Assembly: GCF_910592395.1 (NCBI RefSeq) | Contig: NC_088322.1 | Coordinates: 7,003,431-7,063,430 of the forward strand | DNA length: 60,000 nt | Source: Lineus longissimus | Taxonomy: Eukaryota; Nemertea; Pilidiophora; Heteronemertea; Lineidae | Reading direction: 5' to 3' | Shown here: positions 56,301-59,262 of the stretch, piece after piece | Numbering within the stretch: position 1 is the stretch's first letter | Layout: the number at the start of each line of letters is the position of its first letter | Translations under genes and position numbers: made by a program | Notes under the pieces: generated by a model | Database searches by the model: none | Told to the model about the DNA's origin: nothing | Seen by the model: only the letters and a program-made list of their open reading frames with translations

Positions 56301-57752
56301 TTTCTTCGGAGAGACCAAAAAAATTTAGTGATCCCCATATTTCGGTGTTGGTCTTAGTTCTATTTGGCTAATTTATAGATGGATATGAATATAAACAACT
56401 TGGGTGTTTTACTAAAGCTATACTGTAGAAGCAACTGCTATTTAAGACTTCCCAAATACTGATTCGAGGTAAAATGATTGTGCTTGCTTTCCTCAAACAT
56501 TGAGTGCCTATTTGCTTTGACTTACAGATCTCCGTGGAAATACCAATATCTGCCGAACCGGCCGTCGATTACGAAGAGTTGCCCTCTCCTCCCAGAGGGC
56601 GGAGCCATCCTTTGCCTTCACCTACCCTAGACCTGAGGCCTTTGCCTGCCCCAGGAGAGGGAACATCATCTACCTCAGGAGCGATGTCTTCTATATCTTC
56701 ACCTGCTTCGTTGGGGAGGCCTTCTCTATCAATGGTCACCGAGCCCGTTCCAGATTATGATGAGCCTGTTCCGGATTATGACGAGCCTGGCCATGACGAA
56801 TCACCAGTGAGAGAACTACGTTCTCCCTCATTTACCGATTTGGTACAGATGGCCACCAAGCCAAGAATCGTCTACAATGAAGATTTTCAGGTGACGTTGA
56901 AATTGGCCAGCTCAGAATATTCATGGGCCCCTAACTGGGCAATAGTCTTATTATGGTCGTCAGAATCATCATCATAAATCAAATCTTCCATTGGACTCAT
57001 TTATCAGCGATGAGGTTGGCTCCCTTTCCACCCGCTTGCTTAGTTTCGAGGGAAGGAGAGAAATGTACTGATCGTAGGGCCCATCGCAAGGTGTCATTAG
57101 ATTAACGGTTATTATTTCCATTTTAGCTCAAGTTGACAACGAGAAAGCAACACGTCGACAACATTCACTCTGCTGGCGAGGCATTAAGGAAACCGACAGA
57201 GTTAAAAAGAAGATTAACGGTAATGGTTCGTTCATAGACATCAATGCGTTTCACAATCACTATGTGAGGGGGGGGGGGGGGTTAAGGACTAATGAGGATT
57301 GTCTTTTCAAGTAGAACATTGGTCCATTAAATATCTATTTTGTCAGATGGACGGGGGGGGGGGGCGATCCCTGAAAGCAAGTGCGTAAAAGTGGGGCAAT
57401 ATAGAGTCTTAGGTCTTAGGTTTATAGGCAACCGTGGGGTTCCGCCCAGTTTCAGCGGCACCCAAAGGGTTCGGCTAAGTTTTAAGTAGCGGTCACTAAA
57501 ACTTAGCGGTAGGCGCTTTACTAACATGACTAACCTTGCTTTGAACAACTGGGCCCTGAACACCAGGATATAAATCTGATGTAAATAACTCTTATTAAGG
57601 AACAACATAAATTTCTTCCCAAAATTCATGACTGACTACTATCATCATTGCAGCATATGGAATCTGAAAATGTCAACTGGAATAAGCTGCGAATTGTCAT
57701 GGCCAGCCCAGAAAAGAAGAAAATATTGTTGGCACGTCTCAGGCTGTCCTAA
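14384..57752 (+). CDS. Giant adhesion GPCR: cadherin array, FN3, SEA, 2 Ig, HRM, GAIN/GPS, 7TM, long tail (48 exons)
   Basis: A single-pass reading of splice sites gives 48 phase-compatible exons, 7,746 coding bases and 2,581 aa. It is a plasma-membrane receptor with an extracellular part of about 2,025 residues, a seven-helix family B2 core and a ~305-residue cytoplasmic tail. Exon coordinates are given in the block entries below. Domain order: signal peptide; about nine divergent cadherin repeats (45-1197); FN3 (1198-1309); SEA (1310-1445); two Ig (1446-1665); HRM (1666-1735); GAIN with GPS (1736-2025, cleavage L2013|T2014); 7TM (2026-2276). There is no EGF or laminin-G domain, so it is not a CELSR/Flamingo orthologue. 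The SEA-Ig-Ig-HRM-GAIN order resembles ADGRF5. Ligand and G protein are unknown. Weak points are exon 1 and the exact edges of the most divergent cadherin exons. Confidence 0.85.
14413..14784. mobile_element. Foldback element, ~65-bp inverted ends
   Basis: The left end reads CAAAACTTGGAATAAGCGAG, then CGCCG, AATAGGC, TGGATTTTTATTTATA. The right end, reverse-complemented, gives the same order with few changes (CAGAACTTGCAATAAGCGAG). Non-autonomous; lies just after the candidate first exon, inside intron 1. Confidence 0.65.
15228..15366. mobile_element. ~140-bp MITE (AACTCTTTTAAAATGAAGTG family), copy 1
   Basis: Inverted ends: AACTCTTTTAAAATGAAGTG...AATGCC on the left and GGCATTCACTT...GTAAAAGAGTT on the right, with a GAGGCTGTTCTCT/AACAAAG core. 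A second copy lies at 50690-50828. Intron 1 of the receptor. Confidence 0.65.
16194..22383 (+). CDS. Receptor exons 2-9: signal peptide core and cadherin repeats 1-5 (first part)
   Basis: Exons: 16194-16319, 16963-17231, 17775-18003, 18543-18637, 19347-19590, 19967-20125, 21446-21636 and 22185-22383, all AG/GT bounded. Exon 2 supplies the hydrophobic IIILACHVTLGA. Cadherin features: SVYVSVGDADDNKPVF closes repeat 1 (residues 155-168, near-canonical DxNDNxP); INEMSGLLTIQGLNATE is the repeat-2 core; NVEDKNEPPQC closes repeat 2 (263-271); TGSLRIVRALPQNRYIYNLT is in repeat 3. Later linkers lose most calcium ligands. Extra cysteines (for example VCPEEY and NCVVSQ in exon 3) are unusual for cadherin repeats. 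Exon 3 is the least certain in domain assignment but its frame and phases fit. Confidence 0.75.
18962..19272. mobile_element. MITE with CGGGTGGGCCACAAAAA ends and adjoining hairpin
   Basis: CGGGTGGGCCACAAAAA at 18966 is answered by TTTTTGTGGCCCATCCGATG near 19165-19185. Directly after, CGGAACTTTGGTACCGGAT and ATCCGGGACCAAAGTTCCG (19200-19272) form a second hairpin with a ~35-bp loop. Intron 5 of the receptor. Confidence 0.55.
20588..21047. mobile_element. ~460-bp inverted-repeat element, plus a partial duplicate to ~21240
   Basis: Ends TTTTTTCCTGCACCTTAGAG/GCATAGT and ACTATGCCTC/TAAGGTGCAGGAAAAAA are perfect inverted repeats of about 27 bp. An internal block (ACTCAAACATACCTATTAAC ... GGCGTTCAACGC, 20886-21005) is duplicated at 21116-21235. 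No coding capacity. Intron 7. Confidence 0.65.
21939..22108. mobile_element. ~180-bp MITE family (GGTGTAACG ends), copy 1 of 3
   Basis: Shares GAGTGTTTC, CCTCATTGTTTG, GAACGCT, GATTGACG, TTCCCCC and CTGATGGGGAA with 29339-29494 and 31061-31240. The best-preserved copy (31061-31240) starts CCGGTGTAAT and ends GTTACACCGG, giving the element ends. Intron 8. Confidence 0.6.
22716..24895 (-). mobile_element. Structurally complete pogo-type DNA transposon (2,180 bp) in receptor intron 9
   Basis: Inverted ends CTTTAATTCCTTGCGAATAA/GAACC (22716-22740) and GGTTCTTATTCGCAAGGTAT/TAAAG (24871-24895) match at 24 of 25 positions. Both are flanked by TA (22714-22715 and 24896-24897), the target duplication expected of Tc1/mariner/pogo elements. 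Inside is one antisense transposase gene with an open frame across two exons. Complete ends, target-site duplication and uninterrupted transposase point to a recent, possibly autonomous insertion. Confidence 0.8.
23130..24637 (-). CDS. Pogo/Tigger-like DDE transposase (2 exons, 452 aa)
   Basis: Cut-and-paste transposase acting on the flanking inverted repeats. Exons 24637-24412 and 24262-23130 are separated by a 149-bp intron (CTG|GTAAGT ... TCTTTTAG|GCC), phase 1. N-terminus: basic RRRRRYTLREK and a CENP-B/Psq-type HTH (ANTVG-like turn; SMTMKW-type recognition helix, here STMMKWL). Residues ~78-160: second HTH (CENP-B C-terminal type) with WLDKRRALG and WLSGFKKRYSISLRRKT. Residues ~190-360: DDE_1 domain with D196 in NVDEV, D315 in LLIWDRC and D351 in QPLDVSVI, spacing D-118-D-35-D as in pogo-like families. 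Acidic tail. The ATG chosen is the one preceding the basic HTH. All three catalytic aspartates are present. Confidence 0.88.
25923..26029 (+). CDS. Receptor exon 10: cadherin repeat 5 (middle)
   Basis: Bounded by ATTTCAG and GTAAGTA, phase 1 in, phase 0 out. Encodes IPDDFRDFFSPIGSTIRVAR and then PLTGYPSETFTINIA, the F-x-x-x-GxIxVxxPL...ExFxxxIxA pattern of a cadherin repeat core. It follows the 3.5-kb intron that carries the pogo transposon. Confidence 0.75.
26417..27224 (+). CDS. Receptor exon 11: cadherin repeat 5/6 with a ~180-residue Gly/Ser/Thr-rich insert
   Basis: The largest exon (808 bp, residues 543-811; GCAG| in, GGCG|GTAAGT out). It closes repeat 5 (TATVVVNILNINTPPSC), starts repeat 6 (VVTLRYHEGSRGNVF), then runs through a low-complexity insert (about residues 596-775) before the cadherin frame resumes with GLFFLNKANC and NAMIVYDLKD. 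The insert has two copies of GSF.GGSGDSGSF and recurring F-x-KGD/N blocks (FAKGDS, FVKGDP, FSKGDL, FAKGNI; also LKGDWGD). It is rich in Ser/Thr, so dense O-glycosylation is likely. KGD tripeptides can act as integrin ligands in snake disintegrins; relevance here is only a suggestion. Confidence 0.78.
26576..27120 (+). repeat. Coding low-complexity insert with KGD repeats
   Basis: DNA of the insert described under exon 11. Near-exact 33-bp duplication GGTAGTTTCA.TGGAGGAAGT at 26602-26635 and 26635-26668, followed by diverged AAAGGTGAC/AAAGGGGAT blocks, suggests growth by internal duplication within the exon while keeping the frame. Confidence 0.65.
28040..33210 (+). CDS. Receptor exons 12-18: cadherin repeats 6-9
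   Basis: Exons: 28040-28201, 29517-29681, 30388-30527, 30765-30987, 31794-31876, 32297-32486 and 33016-33210. Cadherin cores seen: FFSIDPLGVIEFDTRGLTTN (repeat 6), DVNFVFTLRNVTLFLEK (end of 7), NYFTIDGNGTIALADQLAP followed by VYNFEVVASDPNSDTDRAEV (repeat 8), and LSFDIGRDITERT with TSVFLDIFFYK (repeat 9). The inter-repeat linkers lack DxNDNxP, so calcium rigidification should be weak or absent. For exon 18 an earlier GT at 33147 was rejected because only the donor at 33211 gives phase 1, matching the FN3 exon. Repeat 7 is the most divergent. Confidence 0.75.
28391..29238. mobile_element. ~850-bp inverted-repeat element rich in GGTGTTAGTTTTAG motifs
   Basis: Starts AATGGGTGATTTCAAAGTCA and ends AACTTTGAAATCACCCATT. 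Inside, GGTTTTAGT, GTGTTAGTTTT and their complements recur more than fifteen times in both orientations, and the subterminal TTTCAAAGTTGGTGTT appears at least twice more (near 28500 and 28810). No open frame. A non-autonomous DNA transposon with amplified subterminal repeats. Intron 12. Confidence 0.65.
29339..29496. mobile_element. ~180-bp MITE family, copy 2 of 3
   Basis: Same family as 21939 and 31061: GAGTGTTTCCG, CCCCTCATTGTTTGG, GACGCT, GATTGACACG, GGAAACGCTGAAAT, CATAGATGTTACA. Its distal end is only 20 bp upstream of the exon-13 acceptor, so the element supplies part of that intron end. Confidence 0.6.
29848..30021. mobile_element. 174-bp MITE with 34-bp perfect inverted ends
   Basis: Left end AGGCCGAAGTTACATAGACC followed by TCATTCGTTCATTT; the right end is its exact reverse complement. 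Perfect arms suggest recent insertion. Intron 13. Confidence 0.75.
31061..31240. mobile_element. ~180-bp MITE family (CCGGTGTAA ... TTACACCGG), copy 3 of 3
   Basis: Best-preserved copy, with ends CCGGTGTAAT and GTTACACCGG. Subterminal TTTTTGAGTGTTTC occurs twice in tandem and is answered by GGAAACACTGAAAC. Intron 15. Confidence 0.7.
31391..31662. mobile_element. Foldback element (~60-bp arms) in intron 15
   Basis: GTAGTTGGTGTAGTTTGGAC, AATAGGCAGGTTTCGCGACG and ACGAACGACGAAG on the left are answered in order by the complement of CTTCGTTGTTCGTAG, GTTGCGAAACCTGCCTATTA and TGTACAAACTCC on the right. No coding capacity. Confidence 0.6.
33325..33402. repeat. Solo end of the 36.1-kb MITE family
   Basis: GTCGGACTTTTGTCGGATAA, ATCAGGAAAA, AACCGTTAAGAAGTCGGAAA and AGCCTCCTAC match one inverted end of the element at 36131-36428. 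No partner end nearby, so it is a broken copy. Confidence 0.6.
34030..34255 (+). repeat. Dispersed ~220-bp repeat, second copy at 45130-45345
   Basis: TTGGCTGAAAA, GGAAATATCA, TTTCACCATTTACT, CGACTGTCCGGAAT, AAATTTCAGATTCACAAC, GGCTTAAAAAATCAA and GTGGTCTTGTC occur in the same order and orientation in both places. In the second place the repeat lies between two inverted TTTCGCCTAC arrays. Intron 18. Confidence 0.65.
34515..34850 (+). CDS. Receptor exon 19: fibronectin type III domain
   Basis: One exon, phase 1 at both ends, the classic symmetric module exon. It encodes PKPVLRREEVTDNTIHISW (B strand with the conserved Trp), FILSWKN, then ILGSLAQNTTYWFKLIAVQK with the L-x-x-x-x-x-Y-x-F-x-x-x-A pattern of the FN3 E-F strands. 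Residues 1198-1309. It links the cadherin array to the SEA domain and probably acts as a spacer or adhesive module. Phase 1-1 symmetry fits exon shuffling into this position. Confidence 0.85.
35182..36737 (+). CDS. Receptor exons 20-22: SEA domain with G|S cleavage motif
   Basis: Exons 35182-35291, 35454-35587 and 36574-36737 (residues 1310-1445; phases 1/0, 0/2, 2/1). Signature: IYEIRLTFPLTFQADLLDRN, SAMFKTYSADL, IERSL, DITRFQ, then VNYFAIGSLVASVNVIM. G1393-S1394 with following LVA matches the SEA autoproteolysis motif G|S[VIL]V[VA] at the same hairpin as in MUC1 and ADGRF5. The split glycine-serine codons lie at 36578-36583, just after the exon 21/22 junction. In ADGRF5 (Ig-Hepta) the SEA domain is cleaved while fragments stay associated; the same is inferred here. 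Confidence 0.82.
35800..36480. repeat. ~75-bp tandem repeat, split by a MITE
   Basis: Five copies of GCGATTTTAAT, ATTCATATTTCAACAAAACC, AATCA, GTAGTTACGAGG, TGAAAGCTGACCACA begin near 35805, 35870, 35938, 35998 and 36070. A last partial copy resumes at 36435 after the inserted element at 36131-36428. Intron 21. Confidence 0.65.
36131..36428. mobile_element. ~298-bp MITE with ~75-bp inverted ends
   Basis: Ends ACTAGTAGGAGGCTTTTT and its complement; the arms continue through TTCTTAACGGTTTCT, CTGATTTATCCGACAAAAGT and CCGAC. It interrupts a tandem-repeat unit (GAAAGCTGAC before, CCAGACGGCGATTTT after), so it post-dates that array. TGAC flanks both sides, offset by one base on the right, so the target duplication is uncertain. 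Confidence 0.7.
37607..39505 (+). CDS. Receptor exons 23-25: two Ig-like domains
   Basis: Exons 37607-37852, 38321-38581 and 39353-39505, all phase 1-1. Ig1: LVTCEASV with C1471, FAWYLGS (core Trp), KLRPKDSG then NITCLAS with C1532 (a D-x-G-x-x-x-C variant with Asn for the usual Tyr). Ig2: ISIECVVGYPS with C1575, VTWVASK, then VIFTCIGSNQAGE with C1646. Residues 1446-1665. Each Ig is split by an intron near its middle. Two Ig domains between SEA and HRM are as in ADGRF5. Confidence 0.82.
38659..38783. mobile_element. ~125-bp hairpin MITE, copy 1
   Basis: GAGTTTTCGCAAAGCCCCCA, AAACGCC, CCCATTGTT ... GAACAATGGG, GGCGTTTTGG, GGCTTTGCGAAAACTC: an almost complete palindrome. A second copy at 49521-49644 keeps the same layout with diverged centre. 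Intron 24. Confidence 0.75.
39903..40241 (+). CDS. Receptor exons 26-27: hormone receptor motif (HRM)
   Basis: Exons 39903-40007 and 40138-40241. Residues 1666-1735 show C1671...W1682...C1695...RRC1707...W1716...C1724, with ISWSATREG, PCMSGYSGVAYRRCV and AWGVPNLTSC. This is the four-cysteine, two-Trp pattern that adhesion GPCRs carry just before GAIN. In several family members HRM and GAIN pack together, but hormone binding has not been shown for most adhesion GPCRs, so none is claimed. Confidence 0.82.
40764..45861 (+). CDS. Receptor exons 28-33: GAIN domain subdomains A and B
   Basis: Exons 40764-40946, 41279-41347, 42514-42622, 43165-43311, 43975-44059 and 45759-45861. Helical subdomain A: IKQTAAEIKTF, AASLKTIENLVTAEG, DIIESASNILDEK, GDYGKTISRRL. 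Beta-rich subdomain B: IKLEGDAVFQIYG, SEVSFSALQYRTISRFL, VNSDTLALSIEPA and DPPITLVFQHSKT, which matches the [DP]P[IV].[IL].F.H strand immediately before the GPS exon. Phases agree throughout (0,0,1,1,2,0). The acceptor at 42514 was chosen over an AG at 42488 by phase and pyrimidine content. Confidence 0.8.
41376..42050. repeat. ~37-copy 18-bp tandem array TGCAACTGAGTAGACTAA
   Basis: Starts 28 bases after the exon-29 donor and runs about 675 bp. Units are TGCAACTGAGTAGACTAA with frequent CGCAACTGAGTAGAGTTA/GTTT variants, often alternating as a 36-bp dimer. Since 18 is a multiple of three, frames are open for about 200 codons on both strands; these are not genes. Intron 29. Confidence 0.85.
42660..42900. 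repeat. Cluster of TTTGGCAAGC/GCTTGCCAAA palindromes
   Basis: About seven copies of CTGTTTGGCAAGC, TTGGCAAGCCCGGC, GCCGGGCTTG-type and CTCTCCAAACAGG in alternating orientation, separated by TTTTTTT-containing spacers. The block can fold into several stem-loops. Intron 30, immediately after exon 30. Confidence 0.6.
44757..45622. mobile_element. Two inverted TTTCGCCTAC arrays flanking a dispersed repeat
   Basis: From 44768 to 44962 the unit CATTTCGCCTACTCAC (15-16 bp) occurs about 13 times; from 45481 to 45622 its reverse complement GTAGGCGAAATGG occurs about 9 times. Between them lies the repeat also seen at 34030-34255. The two arrays act as long inverted ends, so the whole looks like a composite or foldback element with minisatellite ends. 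Intron 32. Confidence 0.65.
45984..46212. mobile_element. 229-bp foldback element with near-perfect ~90-bp arms
   Basis: GTGACCCGCTCTACC, AAAACTAGGCGCTTGTCGCA, TCTGAACTTGACAGGTTGAT, ACGGACTTGTTGTTCATTTC and CCTATTGTAGAC are followed, after a short loop, by the exact complement in reverse order. One mismatch seen near the end. Intron 33, directly upstream of the GPS exon. Confidence 0.8.
46388..46561 (+). CDS. Receptor exon 34: GPS and tethered agonist
   Basis: Phase 0-0 exon encoding residues 1968-2025. GPS pattern: TCSYWDYDY (C1976, W1979), GAWSSDGC (W1991, C1996), TTCECNHLTNFAILM (C2008, C2010). The cleavage triplet H-L|T is intact (L2013|T2014), so self-cleavage is expected. The new N-terminus TNFAILMSLTNI is a typical tethered-agonist (Stachel) sequence that leads straight into TM1. 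This is the strongest family-level evidence for the gene. Confidence 0.95.
47235..52330 (+). CDS. Receptor exons 35-42: seven-transmembrane core
   Basis: Exons 47235-47338 (TM1), 47627-47729 (TM2), 48741-48894 (TM3), 49411-49480 (TM4), 50535-50601 and 51400-51485 (TM5 and loop 3), 51933-52059 (TM6 and start of TM7), 52289-52330 (TM7 end). Family B2 signatures: SIIHLNLCVAIILAD (TM2), AVCKVVAALLHFFFLAVFMF then MLIEGVELY (TM3), CWLSLVDGLLWTFVGPALG (TM5), VPLLGLTWVFGVFAV (TM6), FNSLQGLFIFIVHCLMN (TM7). C2097 (TM3) and C2170 (loop 2) form the expected disulfide. The usual F-x-W-M-L of TM3 is FMFML here, with Trp replaced by Phe. Loop 3 is basic (TKVIEDKTRAKRAK). Confidence 0.93.
48160..48740 (+). 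repeat. 70-bp tandem array copying the TM3 exon's 3' splice site
   Basis: Unit: CTCATCGCCAACCTCTTTTT, AG, GTTGTCTGCAAAGTGGTTGC, CGCCTTTCTCAGATTGAAAA. Candidate acceptor AGs precede bases 48240, 48310, 48380, 48454, 48524, 48594 and 48664, at 70-74 bp spacing; the true exon starts at 48741. Each unit includes the polypyrimidine tract, AG and a near copy of the first ~26 exon bases (AVCKVVAAL). A more decayed eighth unit lies at about 48160-48200. The array must have grown by tandem duplication across the exon boundary. Confidence 0.85.
49521..49644. mobile_element. ~125-bp hairpin MITE, copy 2
   Basis: GAGTTTTCGCAAATCCCCCG, AAACGTCC ... GGCGTTTCGG, GGGATTTGCGAAAACTC; same family as 38659-38783. 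Both ends carry CTCACT/TAGG-type flanks without a clear target duplication. Intron 38. Confidence 0.75.
50156..50480. mobile_element. Probable MITE with AAGGGACAACTTAGGCAT ends
   Basis: TAAAGGGACAACTTAGGCAT near 50156 is answered by ATGCCAAAGTTGGCCCTTC near 50436-50454. No coding sense. The AAAGGGACAA start recalls the 10166 family, but the bodies differ. Intron 38. Confidence 0.45.
50690..50828. mobile_element. ~140-bp MITE (AACTCTTTTAAAATGAAGTG family), copy 2
   Basis: AACTCCTTCAAAATGAAGTA ... GGAGGCTGTTCTCTAGAGAA ... GGCATTCACTTCATTTTGAA, GAGTTCTAATTGCTTTAGG. Same layout as 15228-15366, about 35 kb away. Intron 39. Confidence 0.65.
50959..51072 (+). pseudogene. LINE reverse-transcriptase C-terminal tail fragment (CR1/L2-like)
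   Basis: In frame: GSFAFSVAGPKLWNSLPSRL, then SAMNELSQMKKTLSIRE and stop. F-S-V-A-[AG]-P-x-L-W-N-S-L-P is the hallmark of the extreme C-terminus of CR1/L2-type non-LTR polymerases, where FK..LKT follows; here it reads MKKTL. The body of the element is absent, as expected of a 5'-truncated insertion. Intron 39. Confidence 0.75.
52331..52453 (+). CDS. Possible alternative short C-tail (read-through of exon 42)
   Basis: If the donor at 52331 (GTAGGG, not strong) is skipped, the frame stays open for 40 codons, VGEYLNVCPVVSFLPSMPSD onward, and ends YWHTLTDGLV then stop. That would give a receptor with a 40-residue tail in place of ~305. Purely a sequence possibility. Confidence 0.3.
   Translation, partial: VGEYLNVCPVVSFLPSMPSDNSSSRKPSNVYWHTLTDGLV
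53185..57752 (+). CDS. Receptor exons 43-48: long cytoplasmic tail
   Basis: Exons 53185-53253, 53758-53806, 55563-55807, 56528-56890, 57127-57219 and 57654-57752, phases 0,0/1,1/0,0,0,0; stop TAA at 57750-57752. Membrane-proximal LQKIWCKKRLEKSSKTSKS is basic. Exon 45 is acidic/Thr-rich. Exon 46 is Pro/Ser-rich with SPPRGRSHPLPSP, and residues 2471-2487 hold two tandem VPDYDEP heptads (Y2474, Y2481) and an upstream VDYEELP (Y2412). The end is KKKILLARLRLS. Exon 45 could instead be terminal: skipping its GTGAGC donor adds only seven codons before a stop at 55829. No known domain. Confidence 0.78.
54050..55440. repeat. ~300-bp tandem repeat with nuclear-receptor-like half-sites
   Basis: About four copies of GGCACGTTTCTTAACC, AAAGCTATGAACTTGAAACT, CCCTAGGTCA, CTGATTCT, TTGGCCACCAGGGGGC, ATATCTCGCTTATTA, TAGCAAGGATACATCACATA and TTTTCAAGGTCACAGAGGTC start near 54131, 54583, 54882 and 55184. 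A partial ~150-bp unit at 54421-54582 breaks the register. It begins after a (GTC)n microsatellite at 54098-54120. The sequence is non-coding. Intron 44. Confidence 0.8.
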
Positions 57753-57898
57753 AAATCAACTAAGATGTGAAATGATATGGCTTGGAGTCACATCTGCATC
57801 AAAATATGAGGAAAGGCACAAGCGTGAAATACATTGTTTTTTTTCATATGGAAAATTGCTTCCAACAGGACCGCAACTTCACCTAACGGTATCCCTGG

Positions 57899-57904
57899 AA
57901 TAAA
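57899..57904 (+). terminator. Candidate receptor poly(A) signal
   Basis: AATAAA 147 bases after the receptor stop codon; the first such signal downstream. The 3' UTR would be short (about 170 bases). Confidence 0.45.
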
Positions 57905-58169
57905 AACTGCAATCAGCAGTGCATTAAAGAGAATGTATCGGTATTGAAGCCAACCCAAAATTTAAAAACCGCCTCATAAACTAGACAGACACTAGCGCCA
58001 GTCATAAATATCAGTATAGAGGGCAGCATGAGTTACACCTGGGGACGAATGATTGCGATTTTGGATCCATTAACCCCCTAAATCCCTCGAACTTTAGTGG
58101 AACCTATCTTATCCAACACCTACCAGGAGGATAACCTCTCAAATATTTCACACTGATTTTGGTCATAGA

Positions 58170-59262
58170 GTGGTAATTAGCCTGAAACATGAAAAAGGTA
58201 AAAACGTTCTTCAAGAAAAGTGAGAGTGCATTCTGTTATCCCAAACCATTAGTATGAAATCAGCGAAGAAAGAAAAAAATCCCTTGGGAAAATGTTTTTA
58301 AAAATAAGTTTTTCGAAATTTCTACTTCAGAATTTGAGAAATTCGGTGAAAATGGGTTAATATTCACTTTTCAACAACTGTCTTCCTCTGGTACCAGGTA
58401 TAAACATCTAGTACATATATATCATCAATGTTTTGTCTTAGGAGGGGGAAAATGAACTGTTGTCGTGGTAACCAATGTCAATTTTCAAAATAATGAAAAG
58501 ATGTGATTTTTTGGTAAAATTTCATTTATTGCAATCAGCCGGACAACATGTGGAACAATTAAATCTTTATGTATGATAACGTCATTTTTTACCTCCTAAA
58601 GCTGAGCAGCGTTATATTGCTTAACAGTTTGTCTAAGGCGCTGTCCAAAGAGTTTATTGTCTTTGTCCTTGCCAAGGACGTGAAGTATAGGCCTTTATCA
58701 AAATGTTTTCCACATTTGTTATATAACGCTGTGACTGTGGAACTCCCTGCCGGAAATGCGCTGCCTCACAGAGACACCCATTTTTAAGAAAAAACTGAAA
58801 ACACATATTTTTATAAATAGTTTTGATTAGTCTCTTTTATCTCCGTGTCTATATTTTATGTACAGTGCATAGAAAATGTATTTTCATTAATGTTGCACTT
58901 TTAATTCAATAAATTATTATTATTATTATTATTATTATAAAGCAAGGGCTTGAATTATCAATTTTTTATATCAAAATTGGTTACCATGGCAACAGTCCAT
59001 TTAATTCTCCCAAATTCCAAAAAAATGAAGAGACATGTTCATTATATACGTGTTTAGTTGAAAAGTGAATATCAACGCTATTTTTCACCGAATTTCTCAA
59101 ATACTGGAGTGGAAATTTCGAAAAAGTCAATTTGTTAAAAATTTACCCAACCGATTTTTCTTTCTTCACCAACTTGTTGCTGATGGTTCGGGATAACAGA
59201 ATGCACTGTCGCTTTCCTCGAAGAATTTTTCTACCTTTATCATGTTTCTGGCTCAGTGTCTG
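58170..59262. mobile_element. Long-inverted-repeat element (~280-bp arms)
   Basis: The left arm (CCTGAAACATGAAAAAGGTA, GTGCATTCTGTTATCCC, TTTCGAAATTTC, GAATTTGAGAAATTCGGTGA, AATATTCACTTTTCAAC, GGTAACCAATGTCAATTTT) is matched in reverse complement by 58970-59262 with about 10-15% change and small indels. The loop, 58480-58970, contains the LINE tail. No transposase. The arms are old compared with the other foldback elements here. Confidence 0.7.
58738..58940 (+). pseudogene. LINE 3' end: RT tail, AATAAA and (ATT)n tail
   Basis: In frame: WNSLPEMRCLTETPIFKKKL, KTHIFINSFD and stop at 58828-58830, matching W-N-S-L-P...FKxxLKTxxF of CR1/L2-type polymerase C-termini. It is followed by AATAAA near 58909 and a (TTA/ATT)n tail to about 58940, the microsatellite 3' end typical of CR1/L2 elements. 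Only the 3' end is present. Confidence 0.75.

Noticed and set aside
14384-57752. Calling the receptor a CELSR/Flamingo orthologue
   Set aside because: No EGF or laminin-G domains; SEA, FN3 and Ig domains are present instead, and the cadherin repeats are divergent.
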